A stretch of DNA of 64,000 bases from Actinomycetota bacterium (GTDB taxonomy: Bacteria; Actinomycetota; Coriobacteriia; Anaerosomatales; Anaerosomataceae): the NCBI GenBank assembly GCA_009668945.1, contig SBEH01000001.1, positions 243,776 to 307,775 of the forward strand. Direction: 5' to 3'. Made by a program: the position numbers and the translations under genes. Position 1 is the stretch's first letter; each line of letters begins with the position of its first letter. The notes below the pieces were generated by a model, which saw nothing but the letters and a program-made list of their open reading frames with translations, did not search any database and was not told where the DNA came from. Of this stretch, positions 29,272 through 37,933 are shown piece after piece.

Positions 29272-30152
29272 CAGGCATCACCGCCCGCAACCGGCGGCAT
29301 CAGGTACCCGAGCACGGTGGAGACACGGTCCCGCAGGTCGCCGCGCGCGACGACCTCGTCGACCATGCCGTGGTCCACGAGCGACTCGGCGGTCTGGAAT
29401 CCCTTTGGAAGCGAGCGGCGGATCGTCTGCTCCACCAGGCGAGGACCCGCGAATCCGACGTGCGCACCAGGTTCCGCGAAGGTCACGTCCGCCAGAGCGG
29501 TGAAGCTCGCGGTGACGCCCCCGTATGTGGGATCCACCAGCACGGCGACGTACGGCAGTCCCGCACGGGCGAGCCGCTCGGCGGCGGCTGCGGTCTTGGC
29601 CATCTGCATGAGCGAGAGCATGCCCTCCTGCATCCGCGCACCCCCGGACGCGATGACGAGCACCACGCCACGACGCTCGGCAAGTGCGAGTTCGAACACG
29701 CGGGTGATCTTCTCGCCCACAGCCGAGCCCATCGACGCGCCGATGAACCGGAAGTCGAGTGCGCCTACCGCGACGGCCTGCCCGCCGATAGCCGCGCGGC
29801 CTGTGACGGCTGCCTCCGAAAGACCGGTGGTTGCCCGGGCCTTCTCAAGGCTTTCCGAATATGGCTTGGCGGCAGCGAACCGCAGCGGATCGACCGATCC
29901 CACGCCCGCGTCAGTCTCGCCGAAGCTGCCTTCGTCCACAAGCGCCTCGATGCGATCCCGGGCTATGAGCTCGAAGTGATAGCCGCAGTGCGGACACACG
30001 GAGAGCGCCTTGGCGACCTCGCCCTGGTACAGGGTCTTGCCGCAATCCGGGCACTTGCGCCAGACGCCGTCCGGGAGTCCGTCGGCGGCAGTACCGGTCG
30101 AGACCGTGTACTTGCGGCTCTCCCGCTGTCTGAACCAGTCGTTGATCGGCAT
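29271..30152 (-). CDS. accD: Acetyl-CoA carboxylase carboxyltransferase subunit beta
   Basis: Partner of AccA. The 293-residue protein starts at ATG 30152 after GGAGC. It has a C4 zinc ribbon (CPDC about 34-37 and CPHC about 53-56) and the crotonase-like core with ASGGARMQEGMLSLMQM and PTYGGVTASF. The window lacks biotin carboxylase and biotin carrier genes, which must be encoded elsewhere. Confidence 0.95.
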   Translation of the reverse strand: MPINDWFRQRESRKYTVSTGTAADGLPDGVWRKCPDCGKTLYQGEVAKALSVCPHCGYHFELIARDRIEALVDEGSFGETDAGVGSVDPLRFAAAKPYSESLEKARATTGLSEAAVTGRAAIGGQAVAVGALDFRFIGASMGSAVGEKITRVFELALAERRGVVLVIASGGARMQEGMLSLMQMAKTAAAAERLARAGLPYVAVLVDPTYGGVTASFTALADVTFAEPGAHVGFAGPRLVEQTIRRSLPKGFQTAESLVDHGMVDEVVARGDLRDRVSTVLGYLMPPVAGGDA

Positions 30153-30193
30153 GCTGCTCCGCGAAGTCCGGCGAGTGCTCAGGGGGTAATGAT

Positions 30194-30226
30194 AGCGCGG
30201 CACCGCCGGTGAGGCGATGCCGCGCT
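30194..30226 (-). terminator. Inverted repeat after the class I aldolase gene
   Basis: AGCGCGGCA and TGCCGCGCT (9 bp) enclose a 15-nt loop 20 nt after the aldolase stop and before accD. It may end the aldolase transcript; only a weak U-tract follows. Confidence 0.4.
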
Positions 30227-30245
30227 GCATGCGAGACCTGCAGTC

Positions 30246-31205
30246 CTAGAGCGAGAACTCCTTCTCGCCGTTGAACACTGCCAGGGCGTCGGCCACGCTC
30301 CAGTCGCCGAGCGTGATGGCGCTTATCGCCTTCGTCAGCCGGACCGCCTCGTCCAGCGAGCGCTGGTGGATGTTGCGGCCGGTGGCGTTGCCCTTCGCCC
30401 CGCCGACGTGAATCTGCTCCCAGAGCTGGGTGAGGAACGTCTGCGCATCGACGGTCGACCCGCCGGCGCACACCAGACCGGTTCGGCCGGCTGCGGCCGC
30501 GGCCTCCTTCAGCTTCTCCGCGGACGAGGCGGCCTCGTCACCCTTCGGCGGGTTCACCTTCACGAAATCGCTTCCAAGGCAGCACGCCGCGCCCGCCGCG
30601 CCCGCGATGAGGTGCGCGTCCTTCTCGTCGGCCACAGCGCGTCCGCGCGGGTATATCCACAGTACGACGACAAGACCCACGGAGTGTGCGTCGGCGATAA
30701 GCTGACCCGCCTCCATCATCATCTGCGACTCGTACTCGCTGCCGAGGTAGATCGTGTAGCCCACGCCCACGACGTTCACGCCGTTGTCACGCAGGTCGAG
30801 CACGGTCTGGATGTCGTAGAGCTGCGGCGAGTAGGGGTCGTCCTGGTGCTTGGCCGGGTCTTTCGCCGAGGTCTTCACCAGGTGGGTCTTGGAGTTCATC
30901 TTCACGAGGTAGTTGATGTCCGGGTAGTCGGCCGCGTAGTGCGCCACGAGTCCGCGCTGGCCTGCCAGCACGCCGCAGATGCCCTGGCTACCGATGCGGA
31001 ACAGATGCTCCGGCTCGGCATCCGAAGGGTCGATCCCTTCGCCGTAGAAGTCGTCGTTCAGGTGCTCGACCTTCTGGTCGCAGGCGTAGAGCATCAGGCG
31101 GCCGGTGTTCTGCGTGGCCTTGAGGTAGTTGTCGACGTACGTCTGCCGGGCGTCCGCGGGGACGTCGGCGGGCACGTGGACCTGATCACGGGTGATGCTG
31201 GGCAT
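30246..31205 (-). CDS. Class I fructose-bisphosphate aldolase, DhnA/archaeal type
   Basis: Cleaves or makes fructose 1,6-bisphosphate by a Schiff-base mechanism. The 319-residue product starts at ATG 31205 after GAGGAGGAG. Conserved features of the DhnA/FbaB group are the early LYACDQKVEH, the likely Schiff-base lysine in DFVKVNPP, and the phosphate-binding glycine blocks CAGGSTVDA and GAKGNATGRNIHQR. There is no zinc-binding His set of class II enzymes. It lies upstream of accD on the same strand, with an inverted repeat between. Confidence 0.9.
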   Translation of the reverse strand: MPSITRDQVHVPADVPADARQTYVDNYLKATQNTGRLMLYACDQKVEHLNDDFYGEGIDPSDAEPEHLFRIGSQGICGVLAGQRGLVAHYAADYPDINYLVKMNSKTHLVKTSAKDPAKHQDDPYSPQLYDIQTVLDLRDNGVNVVGVGYTIYLGSEYESQMMMEAGQLIADAHSVGLVVVLWIYPRGRAVADEKDAHLIAGAAGAACCLGSDFVKVNPPKGDEAASSAEKLKEAAAAAGRTGLVCAGGSTVDAQTFLTQLWEQIHVGGAKGNATGRNIHQRSLDEAVRLTKAISAITLGDWSVADALAVFNGEKEFSL

Positions 31206-31328
31206 GGACTCCTCCTCTGACAGCATGAATCTGGCGAACCGCGATACCCCCTGAGCCGCAAGTGGACGACACGCCGGCGCGACTCTGCGTAGTACAGGTT
31301 ATGCCACCAATCGGCCGAACGCTATCGG

Positions 31329-31772
31329 CTACGGTCGCTTCTCCATCCGCACGTGCGGCACGCCGGTGCGCCCTGATGGGAACACGCCGCTCACGGTGGC
31401 GTAGCCGAGGCGGCGGTAGAACGGCTCGGCCGAGACGCGAGCGTTCAGCCACAGGAGCTGCAGCCCAATCCGGGTGGCCTCGGCGTCGATCTCTTCCATG
31501 AGCGCGCGCCCGATGCCGCTGCGCTGGAGATGTGGCCACACGCTGACCTGCCGGATGTGTGCTGTGCCGTCGGTGGCCACAAGCATGCACGCGTAGCCCG
31601 CCACGCGGCAGTCCCGGGAAACGATCACGTGTCGCCGGTCCTCGCCTTCGTCGTCCCAGCGGTCGTCGCGGGCGATGCCGAAGGGGGCGAACAGCGCCTC
31701 GTGCCTCAGCTCGTGGACCTCGGCCATCCGCGGATCGCCGGCGGCGACCCACTCCGGCCTGAAGACGCTCAC
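31329..31772 (-). CDS. GNAT-family N-acetyltransferase
   Basis: The 147-residue acetyltransferase begins at GTG 31772, overlapping the nadE stop by four bases (GTGA). The acetyl-CoA-binding motif A reads VSVWPHLQRSGIGRALM, followed by WLNARVSAEPFYRRLGYATV (motif B region). FYRRLGY is typical of small-molecule or ElaA-like acetyltransferases. The substrate is not evident. Translational coupling to nadE suggests only shared expression. Confidence 0.82.
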   Translation of the reverse strand: MSVFRPEWVAAGDPRMAEVHELRHEALFAPFGIARDDRWDDEGEDRRHVIVSRDCRVAGYACMLVATDGTAHIRQVSVWPHLQRSGIGRALMEEIDAEATRIGLQLLWLNARVSAEPFYRRLGYATVSGVFPSGRTGVPHVRMEKRP

Positions 31773-33388
31773 GCGCTTCCCCGGTACCGGTTCGTGATCG
31801 GCATCCGTCGGTCGCGACCGAACGCCTTCAGGGTCACCCGCGTGCCGGGCGCCGCCTGGCGGCGCTTGTACTCGGCGGCATCGACCATTCCGATCACCCG
31901 CTCGACAGTGACCGCATCGAAGCCCTGCGCCACGAGGTCGTCCGCGCACAGGTCCTGCTCGACGTAGCCCGCGAGGATACCGTCGAGCACCTCGTAGGGC
32001 GGAAGTGTGTCCTGATCGGTCTGACCGGGGCGGAGCTCGGCCGATGGAGGCTTGGCGATCGACTCGTCCGGGATGACCGCGCCGTGCGAGTTCCGCCACT
32101 CCGCAAGGTCCCACACCGCTGTCTTGAACACGTCCTTGATGGGCGCGAACCCGCCGACCATGTCGCCGTAGAGAGTGGAGTATCCCACCGAGATCTCGCT
32201 CTTGTTGCCCGTTGCCAGCACTAGCCATCCCAGCTTGTTCGAGAGCGCCATCAGCAGCGTTCCTCGCACGCGCGCCTGCAGGTTCTCCTCGGTCACGTCT
32301 TCTGGAAGCTCGCCGAAGGCCGGCTCGAGCGCGTCCAGGAACGACTCGAACGGCGAGCCGATCGGCAGCGTCAGAGCGTCGATTCCCAGGTTCGCCGCGA
32401 GCGCCAGTGCGTCGCGCACGCTCCCCTCGCTCGAGTACGGGCCGGGCATGAGCACCCCATGCACGTGGTCCGCGCCGAGTGCGTCCGCGGCAAGCGCGGC
32501 CACCACCGCCGAATCGATGCCGCCCGAAAGGCCGACCACCACGTCGCTGAACCCGTTCTTGCGGACGTAGTCGGCCAGCCCGAGCTTGAGCGCATGGTAC
32601 GTCTCGGCGGGACCCTCCGGCACAGGACTGAGTGCCCCCGGTGTCAGGCTGCGTCCCGCGGCCGCCAAGGCGGCTTCCCTGCCCACGTCCGCGACGATCA
32701 CGCCTTCGGTGAACGCGGGCGCGCGGGCGATCAGCCTGCCGCCGGGCTCGAGTACCACCGATCGGCCGTCGAAGACGAGCTCGTCCTGGCCGCCGACCAG
32801 GTTGCAGTAGGCCACCCAGATCTCGTCGGCAGCGGTGCGCGAACGCAGCATCGCCTCGCGTTCGCTGCCCTTGCCGGCATGGAAGGGCGACGCCGAGAGG
32901 TTCAGCACCACCTCGACGCCCTCGCTGGCGAGGTGAGCCGTCGTTTCGGGGACCCAGATGTCCTCACAGATGGTGACGGCGCAGCGCTCGCCCGCGAGAT
33001 CGAACACGGCTTCGGAACAACCGGGCTCGAAATAGCGCTCCTCGTCGAACACTCCGTAGTTCGGCAGAAGCCGCTTGTGGTAGACGATCTCGATGCGACC
33101 GTCGCGCACGAGTGCGGCGGCGTTGCCTAGCCCGCCCTCGATGCGGTCGACGAACCCGATGACGGCCGGCACGCGCGCCTCGGCCGCGAAGCGGTCAAGT
33201 GCCCCCAAGGCGCGGTCCACGAAGTCCGGGCGCGCGAGCAGATCCTCCGGGGGATACCCCGTGAGGGCAAGCTCGGGGAAGAGCACGAGGTCGACGCCTT
33301 CGGCCTCGGCCACCGCCTTGAGGCACCTGTCCAGGTTGCCGTCGATGTCCCCCACGGTGGCGTTGATCTGTGCGAGTGCGATGCGCAT
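31769..33388 (-). CDS. nadE: Glutamine-dependent NAD+ synthetase
   Basis: Makes NAD+ from nicotinate adenine dinucleotide, glutamine and ATP. The 539-residue protein joins an N-terminal nitrilase-type glutaminase (1-250; LFPELALTGYPPEDL with the catalytic Glu, HKRLLPNYGVFDE with the Lys, VTICEDIW with the Cys) to an ATP-pyrophosphatase synthetase domain (about 265-539; GLSGGIDSAV P-loop, LATGNKSEISVGY). The length and domain order match the two-domain bacterial form. Start is ATG 33388. It is divergent from the thioredoxin-like lipoprotein gene, sharing a 97-bp upstream region. Confidence 0.95.
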   Translation of the reverse strand: MRIALAQINATVGDIDGNLDRCLKAVAEAEGVDLVLFPELALTGYPPEDLLARPDFVDRALGALDRFAAEARVPAVIGFVDRIEGGLGNAAALVRDGRIEIVYHKRLLPNYGVFDEERYFEPGCSEAVFDLAGERCAVTICEDIWVPETTAHLASEGVEVVLNLSASPFHAGKGSEREAMLRSRTAADEIWVAYCNLVGGQDELVFDGRSVVLEPGGRLIARAPAFTEGVIVADVGREAALAAAGRSLTPGALSPVPEGPAETYHALKLGLADYVRKNGFSDVVVGLSGGIDSAVVAALAADALGADHVHGVLMPGPYSSEGSVRDALALAANLGIDALTLPIGSPFESFLDALEPAFGELPEDVTEENLQARVRGTLLMALSNKLGWLVLATGNKSEISVGYSTLYGDMVGGFAPIKDVFKTAVWDLAEWRNSHGAVIPDESIAKPPSAELRPGQTDQDTLPPYEVLDGILAGYVEQDLCADDLVAQGFDAVTVERVIGMVDAAEYKRRQAAPGTRVTLKAFGRDRRMPITNRYRGSA

Positions 33389-33485
33389 GGGCCGAGTCTA
33401 CCACCACAGTCGGACGCCGCTTCCGCGCAACCCGCTCGCGCCCGGGTTATTGGTACACTACGAGCGGACCCGGGGAAGGAGCCCG

Positions 33486-33899
33486 ATGCGCCCGCTCGTT
33501 CGCCTCAGCCACGTCGCACTGCTCCTTGCACTCCTGGCCGTGCTTGTCGCGTGCACCACCGGCGGAACAACCGCCACTAGCACGTCGGAGATCGCCCCTG
33601 ACGAGAGTCCGGTCCCTGAAGGCATGCCGGTGATGTACGAGTTCTACACCGACTCTTGACCCAGCTGCCTGGACATGGCGTCCGTCGTCGACGGACTGAC
33701 GGGTGAGTACGAGGGCATAGTCGCTATTCGGAAGTACGACGTGCAGGACAGCGAAGCGGGAGCCAGCCTCGCCGACGAGCACGGCGTCGAGTTCGTGCCC
33801 ACGTTCGTCTTCGTGAATAGCGACGGCGAGCGCGTCGATGTCATCATCGGCGAAGTCCCCGAGCAGAAGCTCAGAGACACGCTCGACAAGCTGAAGTAG
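33486..33899 (+). CDS. Thioredoxin-like lipoprotein, candidate selenoprotein (in-frame TGA as Sec58)
   Basis: Read through one in-frame TGA (33657-33659), this gives a 137-residue protein. It has a signal peptide with lipobox LVAC (lipid-anchored Cys23) and a short linker. The thioredoxin fold follows: MYEFYTDS-U58-P-S-C61 in place of the usual W-C-G-P-C, then a helix, KYDVQD, the cis-Pro loop VEFVPTFVFVN and a C-terminal helix. TGA sits exactly at the first active-site Cys, so U-x-x-C is expected. The start has a good ribosome site (GGGGAAGGAG). The downstream part stays in frame and conserved, with no own ribosome site before ATG 33675. It would act outside the membrane as a thiol or selenol oxidoreductase. 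A point mutation or sequencing error (TGC or TGT to TGA) is the alternative. Confidence 0.75.
33660..33696 (+). promoter_or_regulatory. Candidate bacterial SECIS hairpin
   Basis: After the TGA, bases 33680-33686 (GUCCGUC) pair with 33690-33696 (GACGGAC) in a perfect 7-bp stem. The 3-nt loop GUC starts 28 bases after the TGA. Bacterial SECIS elements are described as a stem with a small loop carrying G in its first two positions, about 16-37 nt after the UGA; this hairpin satisfies that. The stem lies wholly inside the reading frame, as in known bacterial selenoprotein genes. Confidence 0.6.
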
Positions 33900-33970
33900 C
33901 GCCGGCGGGCGGACGTCATGCCCGCAGCGACAGGGATGCGCGGTCGGGGGACCGCGGGAGGGGTGGAGTC

Positions 33971-34585
33971 GTGGCTGTTGAGACACCGAACGGCACCGAG
34001 TTTTCGATCGCGGCGAAGGCGTACCTGTGCTCGGGCCGTTTCCTGCCGGTCGCGGGCATGATGTTCGGCTACACCTCGCCGCAGGGACCGAAGGTCGACA
34101 ACCGCACGCTGTCCAAAGGCATCTTCGGCCTTACGCTCGACTGGCTGCAGACTAACAACTACGCGCAGGTGTGGCAGGCCGAGGAGAAGATCGGCTTCCA
34201 GCGCGTGCCCGTGCTGATGGTACGCGCTGTGTATTCGGCCGCGCCCGGTCATTCGGGCAAGTTCCTCGAGGCCACGAAGTGGGCGGACGCGAGCCTTGTC
34301 ACGATAGGCCAGCGTCTTCTGCGGCGGACCCAGGCGCCATTGATCGAGTACCTTGACGACATCTCCGCCGAATTCGTTCCTGCAGGCGTGCTCACTCGCG
34401 GCGGCTACGCGGCGCATGGCAACGTCTGGAACGCGGAGTGGCTCACCTACCTGCAGGAGGCGTGGCTTCCTGAGGTCTGGGAGGCATGGCAGCGCGTCCA
34501 CGCGCGGCCTGACTGGCCCATCATGGAGCGCAACCTCATGCATGCATGCGCGTTGGAGCAGAGCAGCGACCGCGACGATGACTGA
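33971..34585 (+). CDS. Hypothetical protein
   Basis: The 204-residue product starts at GTG 33971, 9-13 nt after GGAGGGG. It is soluble, rich in Trp and Ala, and has no signal peptide or recognisable catalytic motif; notable blocks are AYLCSGRFLPVAGMMFGY and VWNAEWLTYLQEAWLPEVW. It overlaps the next gene by eight bases, so the two are translated together. A 7-bp GC-rich hairpin (33939-33956) lies before its ribosome site. Family and function unknown. Confidence 0.65.
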   Translation: MAVETPNGTEFSIAAKAYLCSGRFLPVAGMMFGYTSPQGPKVDNRTLSKGIFGLTLDWLQTNNYAQVWQAEEKIGFQRVPVLMVRAVYSAAPGHSGKFLEATKWADASLVTIGQRLLRRTQAPLIEYLDDISAEFVPAGVLTRGGYAAHGNVWNAEWLTYLQEAWLPEVWEAWQRVHARPDWPIMERNLMHACALEQSSDRDDD

Positions 34586-35240
34586 CGTACCGAAGTACCT
34601 CCGGGAGCCTCCGGTCCTTCGCCCGGCGATCGTCGGTTGCCTGGAGCGCCGTGGCGGTGTCACCGAAGCCGAGGTCCTGGCGACCGTCATGCTCCTCATC
34701 GCCGAAGGTGCGCTCGAGCCGCGCGACAGCAAGAGGCGCGTCACCACCATCGCCGCAGCGCACGATATCGACGTGACCGAACTGCGGCCGGCGCTGGACA
34801 AGTGGGATTCCCTCGACTCACTCGACAAGGAGCTCGTCACGTTCCTGTTCGGCGCGCTCGGCGGCGCCGGCGTGCTGTCGCTCCCCGACCTCCAGGCGGC
34901 GGCCCGGCACCGTCCGGCGGCCTTCAAGGCAGGACTCCAGCACTGGAAGTCGCTCGTGGTGGCCCGCGCCGAAGATCTGGGCCTGTTGCGTAGCGGCTCC
35001 CGCACGATCGCCGGCAAGGCGGCGCACGAGCAGCACGAGGCGTTCAAGCGCTACCTGCACGACTTCGGCACGCTTGAGGACGAGCCGCCCATCGCTGTGG
35101 AGCTCTGGGGCCCGTATCTCGCGTTCGCGGTGCTCTTCAGCCTCGGTGACCGCGTGGCACGCGAACTCGGCCTCGATTCGCCGAGTGTGGCAGCCAGCCC
35201 GAACCTCGCCGTGTGGAAGGTCTGGTTCGGCCTCGGCTAG
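34578..35240 (+). CDS. DUF2207-like cytoplasmic-domain protein
   Basis: The 220-residue protein starts at ATG 34578, overlapping the previous gene by eight bases. No membrane helices are clear. The segments EAFKRYLHDFGTLEDEPP and LWGPYLAFAVLFSLGDRVARELG resemble the conserved cytoplasmic end of DUF2207 membrane proteins (pattern lW-YL-YA-alG-ad), here without the membrane part. Function unknown. Its stop codon shares the palindrome CTAG (35237-35240) with the stop of trpA on the other strand. Confidence 0.65.
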   Translation: MTDVPKYLREPPVLRPAIVGCLERRGGVTEAEVLATVMLLIAEGALEPRDSKRRVTTIAAAHDIDVTELRPALDKWDSLDSLDKELVTFLFGALGGAGVLSLPDLQAAARHRPAAFKAGLQHWKSLVVARAEDLGLLRSGSRTIAGKAAHEQHEAFKRYLHDFGTLEDEPPIAVELWGPYLAFAVLFSLGDRVARELGLDSPSVAASPNLAVWKVWFGLG

Positions 35241-36019
35241 GCGCGGACCGCCGCGGCGAGTTCGCGCACGAACGCCTCGACCTCGCCTGCGTCCCTTTGT
35301 CGCTTCACGACCGCGCTGCCGACGATCACTCCGTCTGCGATCGCCGCGACCTGCGCAGCCTGTTCCGGCGTGCCCACCCCGAAACCGACCGCGACCGGTA
35401 ACGGTGTGTACGCCCGGATCCGCCCGACCAGGTCCGCAAGACCGAGAGCGAGCGTCTCTCGCTCCCCAGTCACTCCTGTCGCGCTCACGCAGTAGATGAA
35501 CCCCTGCGAGGCGGCGGTCACGACCGCGATGCGCTCCTCGGTGGAGGTGGGGGCGACGAGGAACACCGTGTCGAGCCCCTCCGAGACGCGCTTCCACGCA
35601 GCGCCGGCCTCCGGGGGCATGTCCGGCACGATCACGCCCGCCGCTCCCGCCTCGCGCATCCGGGCTGCTGCCTCGGCCAGGCCGAGGCGCATGAGCGGGT
35701 TGAGGTACGTCATCACGACCAGAGGCGGCGCCTCCTCAACGCCGGGATCGGCCGTGAACGCCTCGGCGACCTGCAGCGCGTGGATGAGCCCGAAGCCGCC
35801 CTCCTGCTCGCGCGCCACCTTGGCGGCCTCTGCGATGACCGGCCCGTCCGCGAGCGGGTCGCCGTAGGGAACCCCGAGCTCGATGACGTCGGCGCCACCG
35901 CGCGCGGCCGCGCGCAACGCTTCAAGCGACGAGTCACGGTCGGGGTATCCGGCCATCAGGTACGTGACGAGCGCCGGCCGGCCCTTCCGGAAGGCGGCGG
36001 TCAGGCGGGACTCACTCAC
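35237..36019 (-). CDS. trpA: Tryptophan synthase alpha chain
   Basis: Releases indole from indole-3-glycerol phosphate and passes it to TrpB. The 260-residue TIM barrel has YLMAGYPD, the catalytic Glu in [17 protein letters not shown], the catalytic Asp in VIVPDMPPE, and the phosphate-binding GFGVGTPEQ and GSAVV. The start is GTG 36019, overlapping trpB by eight bases. It is the last gene of the trp operon. Confidence 0.95.
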   Translation of the reverse strand: MSESRLTAAFRKGRPALVTYLMAGYPDRDSSLEALRAAARGGADVIELGVPYGDPLADGPVIAEAAKVAREQEGGFGLIHALQVAEAFTADPGVEEAPPLVVMTYLNPLMRLGLAEAAARMREAGAAGVIVPDMPPEAGAAWKRVSEGLDTVFLVAPTSTEERIAVVTAASQGFIYCVSATGVTGERETLALGLADLVGRIRAYTPLPVAVGFGVGTPEQAAQVAAIADGVIVGSAVVKRQRDAGEVEAFVRELAAAVRA

Positions 36020-37247
36020 CGAGGCCGGCCTCGCGCACGATGTCCATGTCCTTGTCCCCGCGGCCGGAGACGGTGACCACCACCGTCGCGTCCTCGCCCA
36101 GCTCGGCGGCCAGACGCGGCAGCAGCGCGAGCGCATGGCTGCTCTCGATCGCCGGGATGATGCCCTCTGTGCGTGTGAGCAGCGCGAACGCCTCAAGCGC
36201 CTCGATGTCGGTGACGCTCTCGTAGCGAACGAGTCCCTCGTCCTTGAGGTAGCTGTGCTCCGGGCCGACGCCAGGATAGTCGAGACCCGCAGAGATGGAG
36301 TACGCCTCAAGCGGGTTGCCGGCCTCGTCCTGGAGCAGGTACGAGTAGAAGCCGTGGAGCACGCCGGGCGATCCCTTCGAAAGCGCTGCCCCGTGCTTGT
36401 CGGTCTCGAGCCCCAGACCCGCGGCCTCGGCGCCGACGAGTAGCGGACGCTCCTCGACCGGGACGTCACGAAGGAACGGGTAGAAGGTGCCGATGGCATT
36501 GGAGCCGCCGCCGACGCACGCCACGACCGCGTCCACAGGCGGCAACGCCTTCTCCTCAAGCTGCGCGATGATCTCCGACCCGATGATGCTCTGGAAGTCG
36601 CGCACCATTCGGGGATACGGATGCGGCCCCACAGCCGAGCCGATGACGTAGAACGTGTCCTCCACACGCTCGACCCAGTGCCGGAGCGCCGCCGTGACCG
36701 CGTCGGCAAGCGTGCCGGTGCCATCCGAGACGGGAACGACCTCCGCGCCCAGCAGGCGCATCTTGTAGACGTTGAGCGCCTGCCGGCGGATATCTTCGGT
36801 GCCCATGAAGACCGCGCATTCCAGGCCCATGAGCGCGGCTGTGGTCGCAGTGGCCACGCCGTGCTGTCCGGCTCCGGTCTCGGCGATCACGCGCGTCTTG
36901 CCCATCCGCCTGGCCAGCAGGCACTGTCCGATCGTGTTGTTGATCTTGTGCGCGCCCGTGTGGTTCAGGTCCTCGCGCTTCAAGTACACCGCGCGGAGCC
37001 GGTGCGCATCTGCCAGACGGTCGGCGCGGTACAGCGGCGTCGGCCTGCCGACGTAGTCGTGCAGCAGGTAGGCGAACTCCTCCAGGAACGCTGCGTCGGC
37101 TATCGCCTCTTCATATGCCACCGCGAGTTCGCCCAGCGCCGGGACCACCGTCTCCGGCACGAAGGTTCCGCCGTACGGGCCGTAGAAGCCCTGTGCGTCG
37201 GGCGTGGAATAGGCCATCTCGGCCGAAGGAAGGAAGACCTCAGTCAT
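36012..37247 (-). CDS. trpB: Tryptophan synthase beta chain (TrpB1)
   Basis: Joins indole and serine to tryptophan on PLP. The 411-residue protein has the standard TrpB1 features: [11 protein letters not shown] at the N-terminus, the PLP lysine in [22 protein letters not shown], the phosphate-binding GGGSNAIG and the C-terminal SGRGDKDM. It starts at ATG 37247 after GGAGG. It pairs with TrpA encoded immediately downstream. A second, divergent trpB lies two genes upstream in the same operon. Confidence 0.95.
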   Translation of the reverse strand: MTEVFLPSAEMAYSTPDAQGFYGPYGGTFVPETVVPALGELAVAYEEAIADAAFLEEFAYLLHDYVGRPTPLYRADRLADAHRLRAVYLKREDLNHTGAHKINNTIGQCLLARRMGKTRVIAETGAGQHGVATATTAALMGLECAVFMGTEDIRRQALNVYKMRLLGAEVVPVSDGTGTLADAVTAALRHWVERVEDTFYVIGSAVGPHPYPRMVRDFQSIIGSEIIAQLEEKALPPVDAVVACVGGGSNAIGTFYPFLRDVPVEERPLLVGAEAAGLGLETDKHGAALSKGSPGVLHGFYSYLLQDEAGNPLEAYSISAGLDYPGVGPEHSYLKDEGLVRYESVTDIEALEAFALLTRTEGIIPAIESSHALALLPRLAAELGEDATVVVTVSGRGDKDMDIVREAGLGE

Positions 37248-37282
37248 TCGCGAACCTCCGCGCTAGCGTTTCTGCCCGAACA

Positions 37283-37927
37283 TCACTTGCCGTACACCTC
37301 GTGGTCGGCCGCACGCACCGCCGCGATGAACTCCTCGATGCGCTGGTGGTCCTTGATCCCGGGGCTGGTCTCCACGCCGCTGCTCACATCGACGGCGAAG
37401 GGACGCAACAGGCGCACGACCTCGCCGACGTTTCCAGCGTGCAGCCCGCCTGCTACCACGAACGGCGCGCATTCAGGCAAGTGGCCGATAACCGAATTCC
37501 AGTCGAATGCGACGCCCGTGCCTCCCTGCTCGCCCGGCACCAGCGTGTCCAGCAGGAACAACGACACCACATTGCAGTAGCGTTGCGCCTCGGCGGGATC
37601 GAAACCCGGCCCGACACGCAGCGCCTTGACCACCGGGACGCCCATCGCTTCGCAGGTCTCCGGTGTCTCGCTCCCGTGCAGCTGCACGGCCGTCAGGTCG
37701 AGCCGGACCACGGCTTCGCGCATCTCGTCCACCGAGGCGTCGACGAACACGCCGACCCGCGCGACGTGCGCAGGCACCGGCGCGAAGACCTCCGCGGCCT
37801 GCTCCAGGGTGACCCGGCGCTTCGAGGGTGCCAGCACGACGCCGAGGGCGTCCGCGCCCGCCGCCGAAGCGGCGAGCGCGTCGCCGGCCCTCGTCAGTCC
37901 GCAGATCTTGATCTTCGTGCGCTTCAT
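37283..37927 (-). CDS. trpF: Phosphoribosylanthranilate isomerase
   Basis: Isomerises phosphoribosylanthranilate to CdRP by Amadori rearrangement. The 214-residue TIM barrel begins KIKICGLTR with the catalytic Cys, has VQLHGSE, catalytic Asp in FLLDT, and phosphate-site motifs VAGGLHAGNV and DVSSGVETSPGIKD. It lies 6 nt after trpB2 and 35 nt before trpB. Confidence 0.95.
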   Translation of the reverse strand: MKRTKIKICGLTRAGDALAASAAGADALGVVLAPSKRRVTLEQAAEVFAPVPAHVARVGVFVDASVDEMREAVVRLDLTAVQLHGSETPETCEAMGVPVVKALRVGPGFDPAEAQRYCNVVSLFLLDTLVPGEQGGTGVAFDWNSVIGHLPECAPFVVAGGLHAGNVGEVVRLLRPFAVDVSSGVETSPGIKDHQRIEEFIAAVRAADHEVYGK

Positions 37928-37933
37928 GCCCCG

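Noticed and set aside
33093-33659. A plus-strand frame of 188 residues ending at the TGA
   Set aside because: Its first two thirds run antisense to nadE; only the part from ATG 33486, which has a ribosome site and lipobox, is used, and it is continued through the TGA.
33675-33899. A separate 74-residue thioredoxin fragment starting after the TGA
   Set aside because: No ribosome site precedes ATG 33675 and it would lack the first strand and half of the active site; it is better read as the rest of the upstream frame.
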